From Limibacter armeniacum (lineage in GTDB: Bacteria; Bacteroidota; Bacteroidia; Cytophagales; Flammeovirgaceae): 64,000 nt of DNA. How positions within the stretch are numbered: the first letter of the stretch is position 1; every line of letters starts with the position of its first letter. The notes beneath the pieces were generated by a model. The model was not told where the DNA came from. It ran no database searches and saw only the letters and a program-made list of their open reading frames with translations. Of this stretch, positions 55,311 through 63,328 are shown in pieces. The position numbers and the translations under genes are program-made. The DNA is taken from positions 186,001 through 250,000 of the forward strand of contig NZ_JBAJNO010000001.1 in assembly GCF_036880985.1 (NCBI RefSeq). Reading direction: 5' to 3'.

Positions 55311-56756
55311 TTAAACCAGATTTAAATTCTCTTCGAGCAAAACACCAATCCCTTCTTCCTGAATCTGAGCAAGATATTGTGTCAGTTTTGCTTTCAAATT
55401 TCCCAGATTATTCAGATTAGCTCCCCAAACTGTTTCGAAAGCCAAGACACCTGCCACTACGCTTTCCAGATTTCCTTGGGTAGCATAATAGTTTTCCCAA
55501 AGTGACCTCAGCAAGTCTACTACTTCCTGATCGTCCTGTGGTTCAAAACCTTGCTCATTTTTTGGGTCATACAATTTGATCAAGGCTGCAAAAGCAACCA
55601 GTAGTCGCTGTGAAAACTTACCTTCCTTGATAAAATACCCCGATATAGAAGGGAGTACCCTTGTGTTGAATTTCGGGAATGAGTTCAGCGAAATGCTGTT
55701 CAGGTAATGCTTGACAAACGGGTTCCGGAAACGGTCCAATACATCTTCCGCAAATTCATGAATGCCTTCCGAAGCCGGCAAGGTCGGCACGATTTCCTCC
55801 TTGATCAGCTGCTTCAGAAATGCACCCACCTGCTCGTGGTCGAGTCCTTCCTTCACTGTCTCTACACCTGACAGGATACCAATCGGCACCAGTGAAGTGT
55901 GCGCGCCATTCAGGATGCGCACTTTACGGGTACGGTAAGGCGCCTGATTGTCCGTTACGATCACGTTCAGTCCGATTTTTTCGGCAGGAAATACTTCCTT
56001 GATTTTCTCGTCTCCCTCAATCACAAACAGGTGAAACTGTTCGCCTTCCACGACCAGTTGGTCTTCAAAACCCAGTTCCTTGTGGATCTCTTCGATGCGG
56101 TCTTTCGGGAAGCCCGGTACGATGCGGTCCACCAAGGTATTGTAGAAAGTACAAGCCGTTTCTATCCAGTTTTGGAATGCCTTGGGCAGCTGCCAGTTCT
56201 CGATATTCTTAAGAATTGTTTCCTTCAGAATCTGACCGTTCTTGTCAATCAATTCGCAAGGCAGAATGTGGAGTCCTTTCGAAATGTTTCCCCCAAAATG
56301 ACGGAAACGTTCATACAGCAAGGCAGTCAGTTTTGCCGGAAAACTGTCCTGCACTTCATCAAGCTTATCCGCTTCATGGTAGCGGATACCCGCCTCTGTT
56401 GTGTTGGAAAAGATAAACTGCAATGTTTCTACCTTCGCAAGCTCAAGGTAACCCTGATAGTCTTCGTAAGGATTGACCACCTGCTGAATACAGTCCACCA
56501 GTTGGTGCCGGTTGATCAGTTTGCCTTTCTCGATGCCTTTAAGGTAAAGGTGATACAGACCGTCCTGTGCATTCAACAGCTCCCCCAAACCTTGGGGAAT
56601 CGGCTGAACCACTGCCACGCCTGCATCAAAATCAGCCTTCTCATTCAGTTCCTGAATCATCCAGTCGATAAACGCCCGAAGAAAGTTTCCTTCCCCAAAC
56701 TGCACGACACGTATTGGACGGGCTGCTGTATTTATATTATTCCGATTGAGTTTCAT
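55311..56756 (-). CDS. uxaB: Tagaturonate reductase (altronate oxidoreductase)
   Basis: The start at 56756 (MKLNRNNINTAARPIRVVQFG) is preferred over the upstream frame because it begins the Rossmann motif VVQFGEGNFLRAF of the mannitol dehydrogenase family. Further features are IFSNTTEAGIRY, ILPCELIDKNG and RKVRILNGAHTSLVPIG with the catalytic lysine. UxaB reduces D-tagaturonate to D-altronate with NADH. The classic role is galacturonate catabolism. In this operon no uronate isomerase is present; tagaturonate would instead come from L-galactonate oxidation by the 60.3-61.3 kb enzyme. It is the last gene of the operon, 29 bp after uxaA. Confidence 0.92.
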   Translation of the reverse strand: MKLNRNNINTAARPIRVVQFGEGNFLRAFIDWMIQELNEKADFDAGVAVVQPIPQGLGELLNAQDGLYHLYLKGIEKGKLINRHQLVDCIQQVVNPYEDYQGYLELAKVETLQFIFSNTTEAGIRYHEADKLDEVQDSFPAKLTALLYERFRHFGGNISKGLHILPCELIDKNGQILKETILKNIENWQLPKAFQNWIETACTFYNTLVDRIVPGFPKDRIEEIHKELGFEDQLVVEGEQFHLFVIEGDEKIKEVFPAEKIGLNVIVTDNQAPYRTRKVRILNGAHTSLVPIGILSGVETVKEGLDHEQVGAFLKQLIKEEIVPTLPASEGIHEFAEDVLDRFRNPFVKHYLNSISLNSFPKFNTRVLPSISGYFIKEGKFSQRLLVAFAALIKLYDPKNEQGFEPQDDQEVVDLLRSLWENYYATQGNLESVVAGVLAFETVWGANLNNLGNLKAKLTQYLAQIQEEGIGVLLEENLNLV

Positions 56757-56785
56757 TGTTTGATCTGGTTTCGGTATTGGGTTTA

Positions 56786-58435
56786 CTACAGTGAAATACC
56801 TCGTTTCCAAGGAATAAAGTCATCCTGTCTGAGGCGCATGGCGTTGGTTTCTGCCTCTCCGCTTGCTACTGCCAGCAGGTACTCCAGCATTTGCGCTGCC
56901 TTGGAAGCAATGCTGTCCTCCCCGCTGATCACCGAGCCGGCATCAAAGTCGATGATGTCTTTCATTCGGTTTGCCAGAATGGAGTTAGAGGATACCTTGA
57001 TAACAGGCGTAATCGGATTACCTGTAGGCGTTCCCAGTCCTGTGCTGAACGTAATCAGGGTAGCGCCGGATCCTGCCAGTGCCGTAGTGGATTCCACATC
57101 ATTGCCGGGCGTACACAGCAGGTTCAAGCCTTTTCGCTTCAGCTGCTCGGTGTAGTCCAGTACGTCCACGATTGGCGAGCTGCCGCCTTTTTTGGCTGCC
57201 CCTGCAGACTTCATGGCATCCGTGATCAGCCCGTCCTTGATATTGCCAGGCGAAGGATTGGCGTCAAAACCGGAACCTACCGCTTCGGCTCTGTGCTTGT
57301 AAAGTGCCATCAGTTCCACAAAACGTTGGGCGTCCTTTTCTTCCACACAACGGTCTGTCAGGCTTTGCTCCACGCCATTCAGCTCCGGAAACTCTGCCAG
57401 AATTGGCGTTGCGCCCAGTGCCACCAGCATATCGGACACATAGCCCATCACAGGGTTGGCGGAGATACCTGAGAAACCATCCGAACCACCGCATTCCAGT
57501 CCCAGTCTCAAGGCTGAAATAGGGGCTTCTTTTCTTTCGCATTTATTGGCTTCCACCAAACCTGCCATTGTTTTCTTGACAATGTCTTCGATGAATTTGC
57601 CTTCCGAAGCGCTTTTCTGCTGCTCCACGAAGAACATAGGTTTATCCATTGCAGGATTCATGTCATGAATGGCTTTCTGCAAGATTTCCACCTGCGCATT
57701 CTGACAGCCCAGACTCAGGAATGTAGCGCCTGCCACGTTCGGATTGTTCAGGTAACCTGCCAACAGATTACACAGCGTATCAGAATCCTGTCTGATGCCG
57801 CCACAACCTCCGTCATGCAGCAGGAACTTGATGCCATCCACATTCGGGAACACCCTCTCCTTTTTGGCATCCTCTACTTCCACAAGGATATCCTCCTCCA
57901 TCAGTTCCATTGCGCTTGCGCCCAAAAGGCTTTGCGCAATCAGCCGATCGATATCCAACTCATAGTCGCGCCCTTTCTTGTAGCCCAGTTTTTCTTCCAA
58001 AATTTCCTTGGCAGCCAGCACGTTCCTGTTTTCACAGAATACCAATGGCACTACCAGCCACATGTTCTGCGTACCGATCTGACCGTCATTTCTGTGATAG
58101 CCCATAAAGGTTCTGCCTTCAAAAGCTGAGACGTCGGGCTTAACCCACTCCGTTCTTCTGTCCCTTACATGCACATCGCTGGCGGCATGCTTGACATTGC
58201 CTGTTGTAATGGCTTGCCCTTTCAGAATTTTTTGAGTGGCTTTGCCTACCAAAACCCCGTACATCATGATCTCATCCCCTATTTCAAGATCTTCGATCAC
58301 AAATTTATGTTTTGCCTTGATAGGCTCTATTGGTGTAAAATGCTTGCCTTCGTAGTGGATAGTTTCCGATGCATGAAGATCAGTGAGGGCTACCATCACA
58401 TTGTCAGAAGGATGCACCATCAATACTTTATTCAT
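56786..58435 (-). CDS. uxaA: Altronate dehydratase
   Basis: The 549-residue UxaA has an N-terminal SAF-type domain (MVHPSDNVMVALTDLHASET, KHKFVIEDLEIGDEIMMYG). The large catalytic domain has TFMGYHRNDGQIGTQNMWLV, HDGGCGGIRQDSDTL, LGLECGGSDGFSGISANPVMG and a C-terminal FSTGLGTPTGNPITPV. It dehydrates D-altronate to 2-keto-3-deoxy-D-gluconate with an iron cofactor. KDG kinase and KDPG aldolase needed afterwards are not in the window. It follows the mutarotase gene by 12 bp. Confidence 0.93.
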   Translation of the reverse strand: MNKVLMVHPSDNVMVALTDLHASETIHYEGKHFTPIEPIKAKHKFVIEDLEIGDEIMMYGVLVGKATQKILKGQAITTGNVKHAASDVHVRDRRTEWVKPDVSAFEGRTFMGYHRNDGQIGTQNMWLVVPLVFCENRNVLAAKEILEEKLGYKKGRDYELDIDRLIAQSLLGASAMELMEEDILVEVEDAKKERVFPNVDGIKFLLHDGGCGGIRQDSDTLCNLLAGYLNNPNVAGATFLSLGCQNAQVEILQKAIHDMNPAMDKPMFFVEQQKSASEGKFIEDIVKKTMAGLVEANKCERKEAPISALRLGLECGGSDGFSGISANPVMGYVSDMLVALGATPILAEFPELNGVEQSLTDRCVEEKDAQRFVELMALYKHRAEAVGSGFDANPSPGNIKDGLITDAMKSAGAAKKGGSSPIVDVLDYTEQLKRKGLNLLCTPGNDVESTTALAGSGATLITFSTGLGTPTGNPITPVIKVSSNSILANRMKDIIDFDAGSVISGEDSIASKAAQMLEYLLAVASGEAETNAMRLRQDDFIPWKRGISL

Positions 58436-58447
58436 CTTTTTACCTGT

Positions 58448-58858
58448 TTAAAAAGTCGTGACTTTTGATGTGTTTTTGAGCTGCCCTTCTTCCTTGCCGT
58501 ATTCCTGCTCCTGTTCCAGCTCGTAGATGCGTTCCATTAGTTGCCATTTGTTCTTGGCTGAAGCGGTAGCATCCGTTTCTTGAAAACGAGATACATAGGC
58601 TTCCCACTCCGACTGACGAGGTTTTTCTGCCAGAAGGCTCATTGCATGGTCGTGGTCGAAGTCTTCCACTGTATCCATGATCATAAATAGCTGCGTATCC
58701 AACAGGTAAATCTCCATATCAACGATGCCCACATCTTTCATCCCTTGGGTAATTTCGGGCCAGGCAGCACCTTTGGCGTGTACTTTCTTGTATTCCTCAA
58801 TCAGTGTTGTATTATCTGTGAGGCTTAGTGCTTTACAGTATCTTTTGTAGCGGCTCAT
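58448..58858 (-). CDS. L-rhamnose/L-fucose mutarotase-family protein
   Basis: The start at 58858 (MSRYKRYCKALSLTD) leaves 4 bp to fucP and fits the family start. The longer frame would overlap fucP. The ~136-residue protein resembles RhaM/DUF718 mutarotases, with LIEEYKKVHAKGAAWPEI, VDMEIYLLDTQLFMIMDT and the C-terminal WEAYVSRFQ. These interconvert anomers of 6-deoxy-L-sugars. Here L-galactose, which shares the L-galacto configuration with L-fucose, is the likely substrate. It is cytoplasmic, with no signal peptide. Confidence 0.82.
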   Translation of the reverse strand: MSRYKRYCKALSLTDNTTLIEEYKKVHAKGAAWPEITQGMKDVGIVDMEIYLLDTQLFMIMDTVEDFDHDHAMSLLAEKPRQSEWEAYVSRFQETDATASAKNKWQLMERIYELEQEQEYGKEEGQLKNTSKVTTF

Positions 58859-58862
58859 TTCG

Positions 58863-60206
58863 TTAGGATTGTTTGGTTTTCCATCTTCTGTATCCAAATG
58901 TTGAAATGACACAGAAACAAATCAGTGGAATGATAAAGGAGGCATTAACTGCTTTCAATCCCATGACATTTTCCATATCAATGATAGCTCCCTGCATAGG
59001 TGGCATCAGTGCTCCCCCAACAATCGCCATCACCAAACCTGCTGCACCAAACTCTGCATCATCTCCTACCTCTTCCAGCGCAATACCATAAATGGTCGGA
59101 AACATCAGTGACATAAATGCGGAAGTAGCAATCAGGGTATAAAGCCCAAATTCACCACCTATAAAAATGGTACAAGATATCATCACAATACCGCCCAAGG
59201 CAAAGTAGGTCAGCAGTTGTGTGGCTTTCAGATACTTCATTAGAGCTGTGGCAATAAAGCGGCTTGCTAGGAATAATACCATAGCAATGATATTGAAGCT
59301 TTGTGCTTCTGCCTTTGTATAACCAATGCTTTCCGCATACTGAATAATGAAAGTCCAGCACATGATTTGTGCGCCTACGTAGAATATCTGAGCGATAACA
59401 CCTTCCTTATAGGTGCTATTTTTAACTAATCTCCTGATTGTTTGACTGAGTGAGAAGTTGTGATCCACTTTTCTTTCTTCTGGAATTTTAAACATCAGAA
59501 TCACTACGGCAAATGCCAGTACAATCAGTCCAATCATCACATATGGATCACGTATGACCATCAGGTCATGCGTTTTGATAGCTTCCTTTTCCACCATTTC
59601 CAAGCCTGAATAGATCAGGTTACCTTGAGCATCTTTTTCTGCTGATGACAAAGAGGAAAGGATAAACTGCTGTGCGACAAACATCCCAACCAGCGATCCA
59701 ATTGGATTGAATGATTGTGCCAGATTCAAACGTTGTGTTGCTGTTTCTTTGGCTCCCAAAGACAGAATCAACGGGCTTGCAGTTGTTTCGAGGAACGCCA
59801 GTCCGAAAGTCAAGATATAAAGCGATACCAAGAAAAAACCGAACATTTCGAACTGTGCTGCTGGAAAGAATAGTAAGGCTCCAACTGCATAAAGTGCTAA
59901 ACCGATCAGAATAGCAGTCTTATATGAGTATTTCTTAACAAATAATGCAGCTGGCAGTGCCATCGTGAAATATCCACCATAGAAAGCAAACTGTACCAGT
60001 GATGCCTTAAAATTTGAGATCTCCATCACGGTTTTAAAGGCGGATACCATCGGGTTGGTAATATCATTGGCAAAACCCCAAAGTGTAAACAGAAATGTGA
60101 TCAGAATAAATGGAAAGATATATTTCTTTTCCACTACCTTCTTGTTGGAAGAATTTGCCTGTACGGCCTTTTCCAATTTTATATGTTCAGTTGCTAAATT
60201 GTCCAT
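58863..60206 (-). CDS. fucP: FucP-like L-fucose/L-galactose:H+ symporter
   Basis: The 447-residue major-facilitator protein has about twelve hydrophobic segments. It matches FucP with FILITFLFTLWGFANDITNP, FAFYGGYFTMALPAALFVKK, LAFLETTASPLILSLG and SFNPIGSLVGMFVAQQF. FucP of Escherichia coli imports L-fucose and also accepts L-galactose, so it suits this operon. It sits in the inner membrane. Its start is 90 bp after the preceding gene's stop, the largest gap in the operon. Confidence 0.9.
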   Translation of the reverse strand: MDNLATEHIKLEKAVQANSSNKKVVEKKYIFPFILITFLFTLWGFANDITNPMVSAFKTVMEISNFKASLVQFAFYGGYFTMALPAALFVKKYSYKTAILIGLALYAVGALLFFPAAQFEMFGFFLVSLYILTFGLAFLETTASPLILSLGAKETATQRLNLAQSFNPIGSLVGMFVAQQFILSSLSSAEKDAQGNLIYSGLEMVEKEAIKTHDLMVIRDPYVMIGLIVLAFAVVILMFKIPEERKVDHNFSLSQTIRRLVKNSTYKEGVIAQIFYVGAQIMCWTFIIQYAESIGYTKAEAQSFNIIAMVLFLASRFIATALMKYLKATQLLTYFALGGIVMISCTIFIGGEFGLYTLIATSAFMSLMFPTIYGIALEEVGDDAEFGAAGLVMAIVGGALMPPMQGAIIDMENVMGLKAVNASFIIPLICFCVISTFGYRRWKTKQS

Positions 60207-60296
60207 AGTAGAAGTTGTTATATTGGTTAATTTATACTCAGAAAAGCATAATAAAGAGATCTAAAATCTTCATTTGGGTTTATATTTTATTGCTTT

Positions 60297-61325
60297 CTAA
60301 GAGAGTGTAAGCATAGCTTTGATCACGCCTGTTTCTGGTTTCAACCAGCTATCAAAATGGTTGGCAATGTCAGTAAATACAATTTTGTGGGTGATCCAAG
60401 GTGTTGTATCAATCTGTCTGTTTTCAATCATGTTGATAATCTGCTCGAAATCAGAAGGCAATGAATTCCGACTTGCCATAATTGTCAATTCCTTCTTGTG
60501 GAAAAACGGATCGTGGAAAGAAAAATCGCCAGGGAATAGTCCTACAAAAACGATCCGCCCTGCTGCTGCCGTAAAAGTCAGGGTATTTGACATGGAGTGC
60601 TTGTTTCCTGTTGCATCGATGACTACAGTCGGTAAGTTGCCATCAAACTGTGCTCTCAGTGAAGCTTCCGTCACTTCCACTTCAGCTACCCGAACTGTTC
60701 CGTCCACACCGATATGTTTCTGACAGAAATCAAGACGATTTTGGTTGATGTCCATCATCACGGTTCTGGCACCAGCTGCCATGGCAAACTGACATGCTCC
60801 CATTCCAATTGGACCAGCTCCGATTACGGCTACAGTATCTTCTCCTGTTACCTTAGCGCGGTTAACTGCATGACAACCAATACTCAAGGTTTCAACTAGT
60901 GCCAACTGGTCATAAGACAATATTTTAGAGGTATGTAGGTATTTTGCTGGGATTCTGAAGTATTCTCTCATACCCCCATCCTCATGTACCCCAAACACGG
61001 AGATATTCTCTCCACAATTAGTAAAACCTCTCTGTACAGCATGATCCTCTCTCTTATTGAAGTAAGGCTCCACTGAGCACTTGTCACCAACTTTTACATT
61101 CTCAACTCCTTTCCCTACTTTCAATACTTCTACTCCTAACTCATGCCCTAAAATTCTTGGGTAAGTAAAAAATGGTTGTTTGCCTGAATATGCATGCAAG
61201 TCTGTACCACAAATACCAATGCGGTGTACTTTAACAAGTGCTTCTCCTGCTTCCAGCTGATCACTGGGTGGCATCAATTCATTTACTTTAAATTGTCCTG
61301 GTTCGTTCAGTATAATCGCTTTCAT
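60297..61325 (-). CDS. Zinc-dependent dehydrogenase, predicted L-galactonate 5-dehydrogenase
   Basis: The 342-residue MDR enzyme shows IGICGTDLHAYSGKQPFFTY, LGHELGVEVLKVGKGV and the Rossmann AVIGAGPIGMGACQFAMAAG. A typical structural-zinc cysteine cluster is absent. It is paralogous to the 28-29 kb dehydrogenase. Related enzymes such as LgoD oxidise L-galactonate to D-tagaturonate, the substrate of UxaB encoded in the same operon. In Bacteroides vulgatus an equivalent three-enzyme route from L-galactose to tagaturonate has been described. L-fuconate oxidation is an alternative, but UxaA/UxaB do not fit L-fucose. Confidence 0.82.
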   Translation of the reverse strand: MKAIILNEPGQFKVNELMPPSDQLEAGEALVKVHRIGICGTDLHAYSGKQPFFTYPRILGHELGVEVLKVGKGVENVKVGDKCSVEPYFNKREDHAVQRGFTNCGENISVFGVHEDGGMREYFRIPAKYLHTSKILSYDQLALVETLSIGCHAVNRAKVTGEDTVAVIGAGPIGMGACQFAMAAGARTVMMDINQNRLDFCQKHIGVDGTVRVAEVEVTEASLRAQFDGNLPTVVIDATGNKHSMSNTLTFTAAAGRIVFVGLFPGDFSFHDPFFHKKELTIMASRNSLPSDFEQIINMIENRQIDTTPWITHKIVFTDIANHFDSWLKPETGVIKAMLTLS

Positions 61326-61337
61326 GGTATGTTTTGC

Positions 61338-62288
61338 TTAGTGGTAAATAGCATCTGTGATCTTTTGGAAAATTTCTTCCGACAGCGCTCCCTTCTGCCA
61401 AAAGTCAATTGTGTTTTGGACCTGATAACTTTTTCTAGCTCCAATCACGACACGATCCGCTTCCTTCACCGACAACACATAACGAAGTCCTAGTTCTGCT
61501 ATATCGATGCCCAGCTCATCTGCGATTGGTTTCACTTTGATGGCTACATCCACGTCACGGTTAGAGATCCATTCGTTGTTTGGTCGCTGCTCACAGTATT
61601 CCTCATATCTTCTGCCAAGTAAACCCATATGTAATGCAGAGGCTGCGTAATAGGCTATTCCCTTCTGCTGGAAATAGGGAATGTCTTTCTCAAAAGCACT
61701 CATGTTACAGGCGTCCATCTTAGTAAATCCTGACACTACCTCGAACAGTCCTGAATCGAGGAAAGGATAGAATTCATCTACCGGATTTCCGCCAACCCCA
61801 ATCTTTCTAGCCCATCCTTTTTCCTTGATGTACCGAAGCGTCTCAATGATCTCGTCTTTGCGCTCAAATGGTACTAAATGTGGCTCATGAAGGAAAAGTA
61901 AATCCACTTGCTCCACTCCGATCGTTTCCAGACTACATTCCACACTTCTGATCATTCCCTCATGGGTATAATCCAGATGATATTCGTCTGCTTTTTCCGC
62001 AACAAGGCGACCTACTTTTGTACTGATGTAAGGCTTTTCACCTTTCCACTGTCTTAAAGCTTTTCCAAGAAACGCTTCTGCTCTGCTGTAAGAGGGTGCC
62101 GAGTCCATTGAAAGAATGCCATTTTCCAAGGCATAGAGGATACAATCAATGGATTCCTGTTCATCAACTGGTCCCCATACGCCACCCAAACCTGACGTTC
62201 CCAACACAAGGCGGGAACCATGTGAGAAAGCGTCGTTATCCTGATAGATATCCTGTTTGTAAACAGGTTTTACTGCTGTACTAATCAT
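61338..62288 (-). CDS. Aldo/keto reductase, predicted L-galactose 1-dehydrogenase
   Basis: The start at 62288 (MISTAVKPVYKQ) lies 10 bp after the lactonase stop; the longer frame overlaps it. The ~316-residue protein is an aldo/keto reductase of the L-fucose/L-galactose/D-threo-aldose dehydrogenase group: LVLGTSGLGGVWG, MDSAPSYSRAEAFLGKAL with the catalytic Asp and Tyr, YISTKVGR with the Lys, and VDLLFLHEPH with the His. It would oxidise L-galactose to its lactone with NAD(P)+. Position between the lactonase and L-galactonate dehydrogenase genes supports this. L-fucose may also be accepted, as is common in the family. Confidence 0.85.
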   Translation of the reverse strand: MISTAVKPVYKQDIYQDNDAFSHGSRLVLGTSGLGGVWGPVDEQESIDCILYALENGILSMDSAPSYSRAEAFLGKALRQWKGEKPYISTKVGRLVAEKADEYHLDYTHEGMIRSVECSLETIGVEQVDLLFLHEPHLVPFERKDEIIETLRYIKEKGWARKIGVGGNPVDEFYPFLDSGLFEVVSGFTKMDACNMSAFEKDIPYFQQKGIAYYAASALHMGLLGRRYEEYCEQRPNNEWISNRDVDVAIKVKPIADELGIDIAELGLRYVLSVKEADRVVIGARKSYQVQNTIDFWQKGALSEEIFQKITDAIYH

Positions 62289-62298
62289 AAGGCTATAT

Positions 62299-63156
62299 TC
62301 AGATGTTTTTTTCTTCCACTTCATTTTTCGGTACCAGTCCGTAGAATCGGATGGCATTTTCACCCAATACCTTTTCCCTGTCTGAAGGGTCTGTGAAGTA
62401 GGATTCTACAGCTTCCATCACATTCTTGTAGTCTCCGGCAAGGGTACATACCGGCCAGTCCGAACCGATCATCAGACGGTCTGTTCCGAAAGCTTCCACT
62501 ACGATATCCAGGTAGTGATGTAACTGAGCTGGTGTCCAATTCTTCCAATCTGCTTCTGTCACCATACCAGACAGTTTGCAGTACACATTCGGGTTTTGTG
62601 CAATCAGCTGAATCTGAGATTTCCAAGGTTCCATTTGCCCCATTTTGATATCCGGCTTGGCAATATGGTCTATCACGAATGGCTGTTCTGGAAAACGCTT
62701 CACCAGTTCAATGGCATAAGGCAAATGTTTTGGAAAAATTAGCAGGTCATAAGTCAACCCGAATTCCTGCAGGGCTTCAATGCCTCTGACAAAGGCTTCA
62801 CGCAGCATAAACTGATCGTCGTCTTCATCCTGCAAAACGTGTCTTACCCCCTTGAAATCCGAGAAGTTTGAAAAGTAGCTTAGCCTCTCTCTGATATTCG
62901 GGTGTGATAGGTTGACCCATCCCACAACGCCTAGCATAAATGGGTTGATACTTGACTCAGAAAGCAGGAACTGTGTTTCCTGTTCGCTTTGGCTTGCCTG
63001 TACAGCCACGCAACCTACATAGCCTGCCTGCTGCATTTCTGCCCACAGGGCTGCAGGAAGGAAGTCCCTTTTCAGTACCTCCATATCTTCACTAATCCAG
63101 GCATGTTCTTTCGGCGAATATTTCCATAGGTGATGATGTGCATCTATTTTTCTCAT
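62299..63156 (-). CDS. Amidohydrolase-superfamily sugar lactonase (COG3618), predicted L-galactonolactonase
   Basis: The 285-residue cytoplasmic protein has the COG3618 layout: KIDAHHHLWKYSP, DFKGVRHVLQDED, PFVIDHIAKPDI, NVYCKLSGMVTEADW and the terminal metal ligand in LMIGSDWPVC. Characterised members hydrolyse L-fucono-, L-rhamnono- and L-galactono-lactones. It is the first gene of the minus-strand L-galactose operon. It is divergent from the LacI-type regulator gene, with the probable operator region between them. Confidence 0.88.
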   Translation of the reverse strand: MRKIDAHHHLWKYSPKEHAWISEDMEVLKRDFLPAALWAEMQQAGYVGCVAVQASQSEQETQFLLSESSINPFMLGVVGWVNLSHPNIRERLSYFSNFSDFKGVRHVLQDEDDDQFMLREAFVRGIEALQEFGLTYDLLIFPKHLPYAIELVKRFPEQPFVIDHIAKPDIKMGQMEPWKSQIQLIAQNPNVYCKLSGMVTEADWKNWTPAQLHHYLDIVVEAFGTDRLMIGSDWPVCTLAGDYKNVMEAVESYFTDPSDREKVLGENAIRFYGLVPKNEVEEKNI

Positions 63157-63227
63157 AGTATCCAGCTTTTTATTAGCCTTTTAATGGGTATCAGACTCCC
63201 TATACTGTTCAATTCTCAATTGGATTC

Positions 63228-63273
63228 ATACAAACGTATAATTGACACCTATTTTGAACAAGTCAAACGTTTG
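63228..63273. promoter_or_regulatory. Putative LacI-type operator pair
   Basis: The intergenic region between the lactonase and LacI genes contains CAAACGTTTG (63264-63273), a perfect palindrome with the central CG typical of LacI-family operators. A second site, ATACAAACGTATAAT (63228-63242), has an imperfect copy. Their CG centres are 33 bp apart, about three helical turns. Confidence 0.6.
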
Positions 63274-63328
63274 CGCTAGCATTTAAAAGGTATTTATATA
63301 TATTTATTGAATAGCATTTTTTTGGAAA

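Noticed and set aside
55899-57155. Long plus-strand frame opposite uxaA/uxaB
   Set aside because: It is antisense to two strongly conserved genes and shows no domain; such long antisense frames arise from codon bias.
55311-58435. uxaA/uxaB as a pectin (galacturonate) pathway
   Set aside because: No uronate isomerase or pectinase is linked, and the operon starts with L-galactose-type enzymes that supply tagaturonate directly.
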